Positions 41,400 to 50,361 of a stretch of 54,371 nucleotides of DNA are shown piece after piece; position 1 is the stretch's first letter; each line of letters starts with the position of its first letter. The notes below the pieces were generated by a model, which had not been told where the DNA came from, made no database searches, and saw nothing but the letters and a program-made list of their open reading frames with translations. Made by a program: the position numbers and the translations under genes. Origin of the DNA: CAYUTA01 sp964447605 (GTDB lineage Bacteria > Bacillota > Clostridia > Christensenellales > CAG-138). The stretch is from assembly GCA_964447605.1 (NCBI GenBank), contig CAYUTA010000014.1, positions 1 through 54,371 on the forward strand. Reading direction: 5' to 3'.

Positions 41400-42443
41400 T
41401 CAGCCTGCAACATACCGCCGGAATCCGCCGCTTGCGGTCTGCGTACCGTCGGGCGCAACCCAAAGCGCCTCCGCGTCCGCAATGGAGGCGACAAGCTGCA
41501 GGCCTTTTTCGAGCGGCATACAGAACAGGGCGGTGGAGAGCGCGTCGGCCATGGCGGAATCCGGACAGAGCACGCTGACCGACGTGAAATAAGCGGCCGG
41601 CATGCGCGTTTCGGGGTCGATGATATGATGATACGTTTTCCCGTCCACGGTGTAGTAACGCTGGTAAACGCCGCTCGTAACAAGACTCATACCTTCCACG
41701 TTCAGCGTGCAGACAGGCGCGCCGCCGCCGGGAGCCTGTACGGCAACCTGCCACGCCCTGCCGTCGGCACGGCCGCCGAGCGCGCGGACGTTGCCGCCGA
41801 TGCTGATGAGCATTGAGCGCGCGCCCGCGGCTTCCGCAGATACAATGGCCCGCTCCGCGGCGTATCCCTTTGCGATTGCGCCAACGTCCAATCGCATCTC
41901 TGGGTCCGCCAGATAGACCGTGCCTGCGGATTCGTCCAGTATGACGTCCTCGATACGCGTATGCGCGTCCGCCTTCCGCAGCGCGTCCCTATCCGGCAGC
42001 GCCGCATGGACCGGGTCGTCCAGCCCGCGCGCGCGGTACTCATGCCAGATGGACAGCACGCTTCCAAGGGCGATATTCATCCTTCCGCCGGTCAGCGTAT
42101 GCATGCGTACGGCGGCTTGCAGCAGACCGAGGATGCGCGCGTCAACGGCCACCGCCGCCTTGCCCGCCGCATCGTTTACGGTTTTGAGATTGGAGATCCC
42201 GTCATATTCATGATAGATATCAAACAGCTGATGACAGACCTGCAGCTCGGCGTGAACGGCGTCGAACTGCGCCTGTGCGGCCGCCTTGTCGGGGGCGTAA
42301 AGCGCCACCTGCGTAATGGTGTCAAACACATCGATAAAGCTCGCCTCATAGCGCGCCTGCGGCTGAGCGCAACCCAATCCCGCTCCATGCAGCACAATGA
42401 GCGCGGCGGCGCACAGCGCGGCAACATAACGCTTTGCAGGCAT
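41400..42443 (-). CDS. apbE: FAD:protein FMN transferase (ApbE/FmnB-like lipoprotein)
   Basis: The 347-residue protein most likely starts at ATG 42443 with AGGTGA upstream; a GTG at 42458 overlapping the previous stop is the alternative. The signal peptide ends in a lipobox-like LGC. ApbE signatures follow: LTGGRMNIALG, LDVGAIAKGYAAERA, LISIGGNVRALGG, HHIIDPETRMPA and MADALSTALF. ApbE enzymes move FMN from FAD onto a Thr or Ser of target flavoproteins outside the membrane. The neighbouring FMN-binding protein is the obvious target. It ends the four-gene operon. Confidence 0.9.
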   Translation of the reverse strand: MPAKRYVAALCAAALIVLHGAGLGCAQPQARYEASFIDVFDTITQVALYAPDKAAAQAQFDAVHAELQVCHQLFDIYHEYDGISNLKTVNDAAGKAAVAVDARILGLLQAAVRMHTLTGGRMNIALGSVLSIWHEYRARGLDDPVHAALPDRDALRKADAHTRIEDVILDESAGTVYLADPEMRLDVGAIAKGYAAERAIVSAEAAGARSMLISIGGNVRALGGRADGRAWQVAVQAPGGGAPVCTLNVEGMSLVTSGVYQRYYTVDGKTYHHIIDPETRMPAAYFTSVSVLCPDSAMADALSTALFCMPLEKGLQLVASIADAEALWVAPDGTQTASGGFRRYVAG

Positions 42444-42454
42444 GGGCTTGCCGG

Positions 42455-42982
42455 TCACCTGAGCGTGCCGATATAGGCGGCCGCGGCGTTCACGCCGTCA
42501 ACGACCGCTTTGGAGCTGATGGTCGCGGCGGTGATCGCGTCCACACCGGACCCGAGCGTAACGGGCGTTGTAACGCCCTGAAACTGCCCTGTAAACGCGG
42601 GCTCCTTGGTGCGCGCGCCCAATCCGGCGGTCTCCTTAAAGTCCGCGCCGCCGACGCTGATCCCTGTAATCGCGCCGTCCCGGCCGATGCCGAGCATGAT
42701 TTCAATCGGCCCGCCAAAGCCGTTTACGGTGATCTGCGCGACATGGCCGGCCACGCTTTTGCCGCTGAGCGCTTCATAGCAATTGTCCACGGGGGCGCCG
42801 GCAGACAGGGGCATCTCGCGAAAAGACTCCGCATCGGGGAACAGGCTTGCGCGGACGGACTCCGCTTCGGCAAGCGCGCCCGCCTTGATGATGGGGGCGG
42901 TGACGCTGTTGGTCGCGCTCAGCAGCAGGCCCGCAATCGCGGCGATGAGCATCAGGATCATCCAGGCAGGGGATTTTTTCAT
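42455..42982 (-). CDS. FMN-binding domain protein, likely flavinylated
   Basis: The 175-residue protein starts at ATG 42982 behind GGAGGTCTCCC, overlapping the previous stop by four bases. It has one N-terminal membrane helix (about 6-24) and an exported FMN_bind domain of the RnfG/NqrC/PplA type: GFGGPIEIMLGIGRDG, GISVGGADFKETAGLG and the attachment-site region GVDAITAATISSKAV. The Thr in AATIS is the expected covalent FMN site for ApbE, encoded next door. It probably carries electrons on the outer face of the membrane. Confidence 0.85.
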   Translation of the reverse strand: MKKSPAWMILMLIAAIAGLLLSATNSVTAPIIKAGALAEAESVRASLFPDAESFREMPLSAGAPVDNCYEALSGKSVAGHVAQITVNGFGGPIEIMLGIGRDGAITGISVGGADFKETAGLGARTKEPAFTGQFQGVTTPVTLGSGVDAITAATISSKAVVDGVNAAAAYIGTLR

Positions 42983-43542
42983 TGGGAGACCTCCGTTGTG
43001 TTCGATTCGTCTATTTTGGCCTGCGCGCAAGACGCGGCGGAATCGCCGCCGGGAGCGCGCGGGGGCTTTAGAAGCCGGAAAACGGCCTGAGCGACCGCGC
43101 CCGTGACCACGCCGGCGACAGCCGCGCAGATAAGCAGCAGCGGCAGCAGCGAGAGTACCGCGCGCGTTTCCGCCACGGCGCATGCCACAAGCAACTGCCC
43201 GAGGTTATGCGCGGCCGCGCCGCATACGCTTACGCCCATCACGCTTACGCCGCGAATGCGGCGGACGGGCAACATCACGGCAAGGCTTGCGACGCCGCCG
43301 GCAAGGGCGTACAGCATGGCGAACGCGCCGGAGAACAACAGGCCGGACAGCAGGACTTTAAGCGCCGTCAGCAGCGCCGCGCTTTTGGTATCAAGCAGAT
43401 ACAGCGCGTACAGCAGCACCGTGTTGGCAAGTCCCAATTTTACGCCCGGTACGGGGCTTGGCGCGAGCAAATGCTCGAGATAGCCCAAAATGAGCGCAAC
43501 GGCGGTCAGGATTCCGAGCGTGGTGATGGCGCGGGCTTTCAT
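42979..43542 (-). CDS. Gx transporter / heptaprenyl diphosphate synthase component I family membrane protein (EetB-like)
   Basis: The 187-residue membrane protein starts at ATG 43542, in an ATGA overlap with the upstream gene. It has five or six hydrophobic helices and the family stretches LEHLLAPSPVPGVKLGLANT and KVLLSGLLFSGAFAMLYALA. This family is annotated as Gx transporter. In Listeria-type extracellular electron transfer loci a member (EetB) sits beside a NusG-domain-II protein, as here. It ends with a hydrophilic tail. A role in moving or housing a quinone- or flavin-related cofactor is inferred from known loci, not shown. Confidence 0.85.
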   Translation of the reverse strand: MKARAITTLGILTAVALILGYLEHLLAPSPVPGVKLGLANTVLLYALYLLDTKSAALLTALKVLLSGLLFSGAFAMLYALAGGVASLAVMLPVRRIRGVSVMGVSVCGAAAHNLGQLLVACAVAETRAVLSLLPLLLICAAVAGVVTGAVAQAVFRLLKPPRAPGGDSAASCAQAKIDESNTTEVSQ

Positions 43543-43913
43543 TGCACCGGTTCCTCCGCATCCGTCAGCGCTACGGTTACCCCGTTCGGCAGGCAGATGA
43601 TGCGGTTGCCGGGCGGAAAATCGTTGCGCCGCGAGGGGTCGATCACACCCTGCTGCACGCAGAGCTGGTTTGGACAGGTGGAGGACGCCATGCATACGCC
43701 GTCCGCGCCGATGGCGACCACGTTGACCTTGCCGTCCCCCTGGTCGACCACAATAATCCGGGGCGCGTCCACCGGCACGCTTGCATACACCGCGTTGCCG
43801 GCATAGACCGTCACATACGCGGGCACGGCAGGCTGCGACAAACGCGTTGCAAGATAGGCGGCCAGCGCCAGCAGCAGCACTGCGCCGATGATGTAGCAAT
43901 CCCGTCTCTTCAT
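43539..43913 (-). CDS. NusG domain II-containing exported protein (EetA-like)
   Basis: The 124-residue protein starts at ATG 43913. One membrane helix (about 6-24) is followed by a small beta-rich NusG-II domain outside the membrane, with YVTVYAGNAVYASVPVD and VCMASSTCPNQLCVQQGVI, and a late NRIICLPNGVTVAL. The conserved Cys pattern C-x5-C-x4-C plus a later Cys is a family trait. It is the first gene of the operon. Its function is unknown; relatives occur in Rnf-like and extracellular electron transfer loci. The mRNA leader is only about ten bases with no clear ribosome binding site. Confidence 0.85.
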   Translation of the reverse strand: MKRRDCYIIGAVLLLALAAYLATRLSQPAVPAYVTVYAGNAVYASVPVDAPRIIVVDQGDGKVNVVAIGADGVCMASSTCPNQLCVQQGVIDPSRRNDFPPGNRIICLPNGVTVALTDAEEPVQ

Positions 43914-43930
43914 AGTATAATACCGGAAAC

Positions 43931-43959
43931 AGTATAGCATATTTCGCCGCCCCGGTGAA
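43931..43959 (-). promoter_or_regulatory. extended -10 promoter for the flavin-module operon
   Basis: On the minus strand: TTCACC (43959-43954), a 17-nt spacer ending in TGC, then TATACT (43936-43931). The start would lie about ten bases before the first ATG. Confidence 0.5.
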
Positions 43960-44074
43960 GTAGCCGGATATCATGATTTGCTGGGATTCCCGCCGGAGGC
44001 GGACGCAACGGCGGCGATTGCGGGCAAATGCGGCGGGAATTGGTGAAAAAAATGAAAAGAATGTACAATTGTCT

Positions 44075-44103
44075 ATGTCAAAGGTATGGTTTGCTGGTAT
44101 AAT
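44075..44103 (+). promoter_or_regulatory. extended -10 promoter for the rubredoxin-oxidoreductase gene
   Basis: TGGTATAAT with a perfect TATAAT at 44098-44103 and a weak -35 (ATGTCA-like) 17 bases upstream. The gene's ATG is 48 bases downstream. Confidence 0.55.
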
Positions 44104-44150
44104 AAACCGTTCCGATTCGGAAGCGCGAGATTGAGGAGGAGGTTGGCGGT

Positions 44151-45440
44151 ATGACAAAGCGCATGGTAAAATGTCTGGTCTGCGGGGCGGTGTTTGAAGC
44201 GGGCGTTACGGTCTGCCCGGTCTGCGGCGTGGGGCCGGAAAACTTTATCCCTGTCGAGGCGGGGGGGACGGATTTTTCTAAGGATACCGACGAGCGGTTT
44301 GTGGTGCTTGGAACGGGCACGGCGGCGCTTTCGGCCGCAACGGCCATCCGCGCGCGCAACGGCGCGTGCGATATTGTGATGATCAGCAACGAGCGCGCGC
44401 TGCCCTATAACCGGCCGATGCTTACCAAGAACCTGCTGCATAAAAAAGGCCGCGAGGCCTTTGCCATCCACGGCGCGTCGTGGTACCGGGAGCAAAATAT
44501 CCGCCTGATTACCGATGAAATCGTCTCCTCGCTCGACCCGGTGCATAAGCGGGTGGGGCTGAGCGACGACACAATCCTGCCCTATGACAAGTGCATCTAT
44601 GCGCTGGGGGCGCGCTGCTTTGTTCCGCCGTTTCCCGGCACGCACCTGCCGGAGACGGTGACCATCCGGACGCTCGATGATACGGAGCGCATTGTAAAGC
44701 TGGTGCCGGATGTAACCGAGGCGGTCGTCATCGGCGGCGGCGTGCTTGGGCTCGAGGCTGCGTGGGAAATTCAAAAGGCGGGCGTGCGGGTGAGCGTGCT
44801 GGAATCGTCCGACCGGCTTCTGCCGCGCCAGCTTGACGCGCGCGCGTCCGCGCTGCTCGCGCGGATTGCCGCCGCCGGCGGGCTGACCGTGCTGTTAAAC
44901 GCCAAAACGGAGCGCATTCTTGGCGACGGGCATGTGGCGGGCGTGCTCCTTGCCGATGGAACCGAAATACCGGCGCAGATGGTCGTCGTTTCCACGGGTG
45001 TGCGCCCCAACACGAAGATCGCCTCCGACGCGGGCCTTGCGGTCAACCGCGCGGTCGTGGTCAATGCGTTTATGGAAACCAGCGTAGCGGATGTTTACGC
45101 CTGCGGCGACTGCGCGGAGTTCGAGGGCGTGAACTATGCCGTCTGGCCGGAGGCGACGCGCATGGGTGAGACGGCGGGCGCGAACGCGGCGGGCGAGCGG
45201 CTGGCCTACCATAACCCTCTGCCGGGTCTGACGCTGAATACGCTCGGCACCTCGCTGTACGCCATTGGCGACGTGGGAACCCGCTCGGACGCGCGGTATG
45301 AAACCGTTTGCGAGGAGGATGAGCCGCGCAAAACCCTCAGGGCCGACTACTATATCGGCGGCCGCAGGGTCGGCGGCATCCGCATTGGCGATCTTTCCGA
45401 TATGGAGCAGCTGATGCTGGATGTGGCGGGCGAGGTATAA
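44151..45440 (+). CDS. NADH-dependent flavin oxidoreductase with N-terminal rubredoxin-like domain
   Basis: The 429-residue protein starts at ATG 44151 behind GAGGAGGTTGG. Residues 5-35 form a minimal rubredoxin-like metal knuckle pair (C8, C11, C22, C25). The remainder is a two-dinucleotide-fold oxidoreductase: FAD site VVLGTGTAALSAA, NAD(P)H site VVIGGGVLGLEAAW, and VYACGDCAEF near the end of the second FAD block. It resembles NADH:rubredoxin oxidoreductases fused to their electron acceptor. It probably oxidises NADH and passes electrons to an acceptor such as oxygen-defence proteins or the divergent flavin module. No active-site Cys pair of the disulfide reductases is seen. Confidence 0.88.
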   Translation: MTKRMVKCLVCGAVFEAGVTVCPVCGVGPENFIPVEAGGTDFSKDTDERFVVLGTGTAALSAATAIRARNGACDIVMISNERALPYNRPMLTKNLLHKKGREAFAIHGASWYREQNIRLITDEIVSSLDPVHKRVGLSDDTILPYDKCIYALGARCFVPPFPGTHLPETVTIRTLDDTERIVKLVPDVTEAVVIGGGVLGLEAAWEIQKAGVRVSVLESSDRLLPRQLDARASALLARIAAAGGLTVLLNAKTERILGDGHVAGVLLADGTEIPAQMVVVSTGVRPNTKIASDAGLAVNRAVVVNAFMETSVADVYACGDCAEFEGVNYAVWPEATRMGETAGANAAGERLAYHNPLPGLTLNTLGTSLYAIGDVGTRSDARYETVCEEDEPRKTLRADYYIGGRRVGGIRIGDLSDMEQLMLDVAGEV

Positions 45441-45654
45441 CGGGTTTGCCCCTTGTCTTTCAAGCCTCCGGACAGGCCTGAAAGGCGACCCGGGCCCCCG
45501 CGTGGAATACGCTGTTTTGTTGACGAAAGGCACGTGCGCCGAGTTCAGGGGAGCCGGACGTAAAGGCCCGGTGAAGATGACCGGCACGGCGCAGAAGCGG
45601 CGTTCTCTCCAGTGGGCGGAGGGACGCGGCAGTTTTGAAAGGATACTTGAAAGA

Positions 45655-46635
45655 ATGAAGGACTTTTTCTACCGAATGGTGTGCGGTCTGGTGATCGGCA
45701 TCGGCGGCGTGCTGCCCGGCGTTTCCGGCGGCATCATGGCCATCAGCATGGGCCTGTACGAAAAGATGATGAGCGCCATCGGGCATTTTTTTACCGGCAT
45801 CAGGAAAAACATCGCGTTTCTGCTGCCCATTGTCCTTGGCGGCGGCATCGGCATTCTGCTGACGAGCAATGCGCTCAAGGTCGTGCTGGAAACCTATGAG
45901 GGGCCGGTGCTGGCGCTGTTTTGCGGATTGGTGCTCGGCAGCCTGCCGGACCTGGTCGTGGAGGCAAAGGGCGGCGGCGGCGGCTTTGGCAAGCGGCATG
46001 TGGTCGCGCTGATCTGCGGGATGGCGTTTGTACTGCTGTTTGCGCTTGGCGAATCGAGCGTGAGTACAAACGCCGAGGTGGGCGGACTGAATATCCTGAC
46101 CTCGTTGATTGCGGGCGGCGTGCTGTCCATCGGCGTGGTGATACCGGGCGTGAGCAGCTCGTTTTTGCTCATCTACATCGGGCTGTACAACGCGGTGCTG
46201 TCCGCCATCGCAGGCGTGATGGACCTTTCCATCCTGTTTTCACAGGGCGTCGGCGCGGCGCTGGAGAACCTTGGGAACCAGATTGTACCGCTGCTGTTCA
46301 TGATCATCGGCTTTGCGATTGTTGCGCTGTTGATCATCAAGGGCGTGAACGCCATGCTGAAAAGGCATCACGCGCTTTCCTATGCGGCCATCATCGGGTT
46401 TGTTATCGGCTCCGTGGCGCTGATTGCGCCGAAGATGTTCGTCTCGTTCCACTGGAGCTGTATCCCGTTGTTCGCGCTCGGGCTTGTGGTCAGCCTTGCC
46501 GAGTGCCGGGCGCACGCAAAGCGCCGCGCGCTCGATCTTGCGGCCGCGCGGGCGGTGGCGGAGCCGGAGGACGTGGTGGCGGAGTCGCCCGCCTGGGACA
46601 AAGCGGCCGAATCCGGCGGGCAGGAGCGGCCGTAA
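45655..46635 (+). CDS. DUF368 family membrane protein, polyprenyl-phosphate transporter (PopT-like)
   Basis: The 326-residue protein starts at ATG 45655; the frame is open for 78 codons upstream but this looks non-coding. It has eight or more hydrophobic helices and two related halves, each with the glycine-rich family signature: IGGVLPGVSGGIMAISMGLY and IGVVIPGVSSSFLLIYIGLY. DUF368 proteins have been shown to return undecaprenyl phosphate across the membrane in other bacteria. The next gene encodes a transferase that uses the same lipid, so the pairing is functionally sensible. The C-terminal 40 residues are soluble. Confidence 0.87.
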   Translation: MKDFFYRMVCGLVIGIGGVLPGVSGGIMAISMGLYEKMMSAIGHFFTGIRKNIAFLLPIVLGGGIGILLTSNALKVVLETYEGPVLALFCGLVLGSLPDLVVEAKGGGGGFGKRHVVALICGMAFVLLFALGESSVSTNAEVGGLNILTSLIAGGVLSIGVVIPGVSSSFLLIYIGLYNAVLSAIAGVMDLSILFSQGVGAALENLGNQIVPLLFMIIGFAIVALLIIKGVNAMLKRHHALSYAAIIGFVIGSVALIAPKMFVSFHWSCIPLFALGLVVSLAECRAHAKRRALDLAAARAVAEPEDVVAESPAWDKAAESGGQERP

Positions 46636-46949
46636 CGCGGCCGCGCGCGCAAAAACTGCCGGGGGAACCGTTTGCAGCATGTGTGGGGACGCAGCGCGCA
46701 TCCACCGCCCGGGTCTGTGTATTTTCCGCCGGAAAACCGGAGCGGCAGGCGGCGGAAGGGACCTTTTGCAAAGTGGGCGCGGTCTGTTGAAAGCCCATGC
46801 TGCGAGTACCCGTGTGCATATCGCCGGGGTTCGGCGCGGTTTGACAAGCGTATGTACATTTGTTACAATTTTTGATAGTGGTGGCACCGGATTGTATTTA
46901 CCCGCATCCGGTTTTGCAGGTCACCGCTGAAAAAGAGGGGTTTTTTACG
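46636..46949. other. intergenic region with promoter for the envelope operon
   Basis: No gene is seen in 46636-46840. The short frames are GC-driven. The promoter at 46841-46869 starts a leader of about 75 bases. Confidence 0.5.
46841..46869 (+). promoter_or_regulatory. strong sigma-A promoter for the glycosylphosphotransferase-rmlAB operon
   Basis: A perfect TTGACA (46841-46846), a 17-nt spacer and TACAAT (46864-46869). Confidence 0.75.
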
Positions 46950-48401
46950 GTGTCGATCATCTCACCGAAGCGATTTAAGGGCGCGATCATGTTTGTCTGC
47001 AAACTGCTGATCCTGGCGGTTGCAGCGGGCGCGTTTTTATATCTGGTGCTCAGCTATTATCCCGAAACCGATTTCTGGTTCAAGGGATTTTTGGTATTTG
47101 AGTTCCTGTATATCAGCATATTCATACTGTTTGCCTCCATGTTCCGCTGCTTCCGCATCGGCACGCTGCGTTTCCGCGAACTGACGTTTGCGTATTATCT
47201 GGCGACGACCCTGACCAATTTCATCATGTATTTTGTGCTTTCGCTTTCGGCCAAAATGCTGCTTGACCCCATGCCGCTGCTGATTATGATGCTGGTGCAG
47301 TGGGTTGTGGGCACGGTCATGTACATTGGCGGGGACAGGCTGTATTATGTGCTTTATCCCGCGCGCGACTCCGCCGTGGTGTGCAGCGACGACCGGCACG
47401 AGATGTCCACCATCCAGAAGATATCCGCCATGAAGGAGCGGTATAAGGTTTGCGCCATTTGCAGCGAGGCCGACGGCTGTGATGCAATCGTACAAACGAT
47501 TGCGCCGTTCTCAACGGTGTTTGTCGGCGACGTGGACCGCGCGCTGCGGCTGCAGCTGACGGATTACTGTTTTGAACATGACAAGCGCCTGCTGGTCATG
47601 CCCACCATCGGCGACATCATCTTTCATAACGCGCATGAGACGTTTATCGGCGATTCGCTGGTGTACCTGTGCCGCAACCGAACGTTTTCGTTTGAACAGC
47701 TGATTGTAAAGCGGCTGATGGATATCATCGTGTCGCTCATCGGTATCCTGCTGACCAGCCCGATCATGTTCTTTACGGCCATGGCGATCAAGCTGCAGGA
47801 CGGCGGCCCCATCCTGTTCAGGCAGGTTCGCTATACGCGTAACCTTGCGCAGTTCGAGCTGCTCAAATTCCGCAGCATGGTCGTGGACGCCGAAAAGGAC
47901 GGCGCGCGCTTTACCACGCCCAACGACAAGCGCGTTACGCCGTTCGGCCGGTTTATCCGCAGGACGCGCATCGACGAGCTGCCGCAGTTTTTCAACATCC
48001 TGCACGGCGAGATGTCGCTGGTCGGCCCGCGCGCCGAGCGTATCGAGAACGTGGACTATTATTGCGAAATTCTGCCGGAGTTCCGCTACCGCATGAAGGT
48101 AAAAGCGGGGTTGACCGGCTATGCGCAGATCTACGGCAAGTATAACACCTCCTATGAGGACAAGCTCAAGATGGATATGCTCTATATCGAGAACTGCTCG
48201 CTGGTGCGGGATTTGCAAATCCTGTTTCAGACGCTCAGCGTCATCTTTATCCCCGAGAGCACGGAGGGCTTTACGGTCGAGCGGCTTGGGGATATGGACG
48301 GGCGCGGCGGCGGGGACGCCGAATCGGGCAAGGCGCAGGAGCGGGCGGACGGCGGCGGACAATATGAGGCGGCGAAGAAGCGGAACAGCCGCGCATCCTG
48401 A
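46950..48401 (+). CDS. polyprenyl glycosylphosphotransferase (bacterial sugar transferase)
   Basis: The 483-residue protein most likely starts with GTG at 46950 behind AAAGAGGGG; an ATG 13 codons later is the alternative. Four N-terminal hydrophobic segments and a degenerate sensor-like middle region precede the catalytic domain, which begins with IVKRLMDIIVSLIGI. It holds FRQVRYTRNLAQFELLKFRS, RRTRIDELPQFFNIL and SLVGPRAER. The family moves a sugar-1-phosphate from a nucleotide sugar onto undecaprenyl phosphate, starting capsule or exopolysaccharide repeat synthesis. The last 40 residues are a charged, low-complexity tail. rmlA follows 38 bases later. Confidence 0.9.
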   Translation: MSIISPKRFKGAIMFVCKLLILAVAAGAFLYLVLSYYPETDFWFKGFLVFEFLYISIFILFASMFRCFRIGTLRFRELTFAYYLATTLTNFIMYFVLSLSAKMLLDPMPLLIMMLVQWVVGTVMYIGGDRLYYVLYPARDSAVVCSDDRHEMSTIQKISAMKERYKVCAICSEADGCDAIVQTIAPFSTVFVGDVDRALRLQLTDYCFEHDKRLLVMPTIGDIIFHNAHETFIGDSLVYLCRNRTFSFEQLIVKRLMDIIVSLIGILLTSPIMFFTAMAIKLQDGGPILFRQVRYTRNLAQFELLKFRSMVVDAEKDGARFTTPNDKRVTPFGRFIRRTRIDELPQFFNILHGEMSLVGPRAERIENVDYYCEILPEFRYRMKVKAGLTGYAQIYGKYNTSYEDKLKMDMLYIENCSLVRDLQILFQTLSVIFIPESTEGFTVERLGDMDGRGGGDAESGKAQERADGGGQYEAAKKRNSRAS

Positions 48402-48439
48402 GAGAACGGAATGTATATAAACGAGCGGGGGACGAACCA

Positions 48440-49312
48440 ATGAAAGGCATCATACTCGCAGGCGGCAGGGGTACGCGCCTGTATCCGATGACCAAGGCCA
48501 TCAGCAAGCAGCTCTTGCCCATCTATGACAAGCCGCTGATTTACTACCCGCTTTCGGTGCTGATGCTTGCGGGAATCCGGGAGGTGCTCGTGATCAGCAC
48601 GCCGGAGGATACGCCCGTGTACGAGCGGCTGCTTGGCGACGGAGACAAGCTGGGCATGCATTTGACATACCGGGTGCAGCAGGCGCCGCGCGGCCTGGCC
48701 GACGCGTTCATTCTGGGCGAATCGTTCATTGGAACGGATCGCGTTTGCCTCATCCTCGGCGACAACGTGTTCTACGGGCAGGATCTGACCGCTAAACTGC
48801 AAAAGGCCATGCAAAATACCGCCGGCGCGACGATTTTTGGTTACCCGGTCAAGGACGCGCGCGCGTTCGGCGTGGTGGAGTTCGACGCGCAGCGCAGGGT
48901 TGTGTCCATCGAGGAAAAGCCTGCGCAGCCAAAGTCCAGCTATGCCGTGCCGGGGCTTTATTTTTATGACAACCGCGTGGTGGAAATCGCCAGGCGCGTC
49001 AAGCCGTCCATACGCGGGGAGATTGAAATTACCAGCGTGAACAACGCGTATCTGGACATGGGCGAACTCAACGTGGTGCTGCTGGGCCGCGGCATGGCGT
49101 GGCTGGACACCGGCTCGCCGGAAGGCATGCTCAAGGCCGCGGAATACGTCGAGGCCGTACAGTCGCGTCAGGGCTTTTATATCTCCTGCATTGAGGAAAT
49201 CGCGTGGCGGCGCAAATTCATCACGACCGGGCAGCTGCATGCGCTTGGCGAGGAACTGAGCATGACCGATTATGGCCGGTATCTGCTTTCGCTTACAGAG
49301 GAGGACGCATGA
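48440..49312 (+). CDS. rmlA: glucose-1-phosphate thymidylyltransferase
   Basis: The 290-residue enzyme starts at ATG 48440 behind GGGGGACGAACCA. It has the nucleotidyltransferase loop ILAGGRGTRLYPMT, then KQLLPIYDKPLIYYPLS and FGVVEFDAQRRVVSIEEKP, as in RmlA/RfbA. It makes dTDP-glucose from dTTP and glucose 1-phosphate, the first step towards dTDP-L-rhamnose and other dTDP-deoxysugars. Its stop overlaps the rmlB start (ATGA), so the two are coupled. Confidence 0.95.
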   Translation: MKGIILAGGRGTRLYPMTKAISKQLLPIYDKPLIYYPLSVLMLAGIREVLVISTPEDTPVYERLLGDGDKLGMHLTYRVQQAPRGLADAFILGESFIGTDRVCLILGDNVFYGQDLTAKLQKAMQNTAGATIFGYPVKDARAFGVVEFDAQRRVVSIEEKPAQPKSSYAVPGLYFYDNRVVEIARRVKPSIRGEIEITSVNNAYLDMGELNVVLLGRGMAWLDTGSPEGMLKAAEYVEAVQSRQGFYISCIEEIAWRRKFITTGQLHALGEELSMTDYGRYLLSLTEEDA

Positions 49313-50361
49313 ATATTCTCGTAACCGGCGGAGCCGGCTTCATCGGAAGCAATTTCGTCCATCTGATGCGCGCCGAACACCCGGAGCACGCCGTTATCAA
49401 CGTGGACCTGCTTACCTATGCGGGCAATCTTGCCAATCTCGCCGATGTGCCGGAGGGGGAACGTTACCGTTTCGTGCGCGCGGATATTCGCGACCGCGCG
49501 GCAATGGATGATATTTTCCGGCAGTACGGAATTACGCACGTGGTCAATTTTGCCGCGGAGTCGCATGTCGACCGCAGCATCTTGGACCCGGAGGTGTTTC
49601 TTGCAACCAACATCATCGGCACGCAGGCGCTGCTCGACACGGCGAGGCGCAACTGGAAAATTGAGCCGGACAACCCGTACAGCCGGGAGTACCGGACGGG
49701 CATAAAATTTCTGCAGGTATCCACGGACGAGGTATACGGCGCGCTTGGGAAAACGGGCGCGTTCACGGAGGAAACGCCGCTTTCGCCCAACAGCCCGTAT
49801 TCGGCGGCAAAGGCTTCTGCGGACATGGTGTGCCGGGCGTATCATGAAACGTTCGGCCTGCCGCTGAACATCACGCGCTGCTCGAATAACTACGGTCCGT
49901 ACCAGTTCCCGGAAAAGCTCATTCCGCTGATGATCAACAACTGCCTCGAAGGCAAGCCGCTGCCCATATACGGCGACGGCATGCAGGTGCGCGACTGGCT
50001 GCATGTACACGACCACTGCACGGCGCTCTACACGGTGCTTACCCGCGGGGAAAGCGGAGCGGTCTATAACATCGGCGGCAACAATGAAAGGGCGAATCTT
50101 GAGATCGTTCGCCTGGTTCTGGAAACGCTGGGAGGGGACGAGTCGCTTATCACACACGTCAAGGACCGGCCGGGACACGACCGCCGCTACGCCATTGACA
50201 ATACAAAGATTACGACGATGCTGGGCTGGAGCCCCTCCTATACGTTTGCGCGCGGCATGGCCGAGACGATCCGGTGGTACCAAACGCATCCGGAGTGGAT
50301 GCGGGCGGTGTTGTCCGGCGCATACCGGGATTATTACGAACACATGTATGCGGGGAGATAG
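49309..50361 (+). CDS. rmlB: dTDP-glucose 4,6-dehydratase
   Basis: The 350-residue enzyme starts at ATG 49309, overlapping the rmlA stop. It is an extended short-chain dehydrogenase: NAD site VTGGAGFIGSNFV, catalytic STDEVYG, the YxxxK pair in SPYSAAKASAD, and RCSNNYGPYQFPEKLIPL. It converts dTDP-glucose to dTDP-4-keto-6-deoxyglucose. The rmlC and rmlD genes needed to finish dTDP-L-rhamnose are not downstream, so the end product here is uncertain. Confidence 0.95.
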   Translation: MNILVTGGAGFIGSNFVHLMRAEHPEHAVINVDLLTYAGNLANLADVPEGERYRFVRADIRDRAAMDDIFRQYGITHVVNFAAESHVDRSILDPEVFLATNIIGTQALLDTARRNWKIEPDNPYSREYRTGIKFLQVSTDEVYGALGKTGAFTEETPLSPNSPYSAAKASADMVCRAYHETFGLPLNITRCSNNYGPYQFPEKLIPLMINNCLEGKPLPIYGDGMQVRDWLHVHDHCTALYTVLTRGESGAVYNIGGNNERANLEIVRLVLETLGGDESLITHVKDRPGHDRRYAIDNTKITTMLGWSPSYTFARGMAETIRWYQTHPEWMRAVLSGAYRDYYEHMYAGR

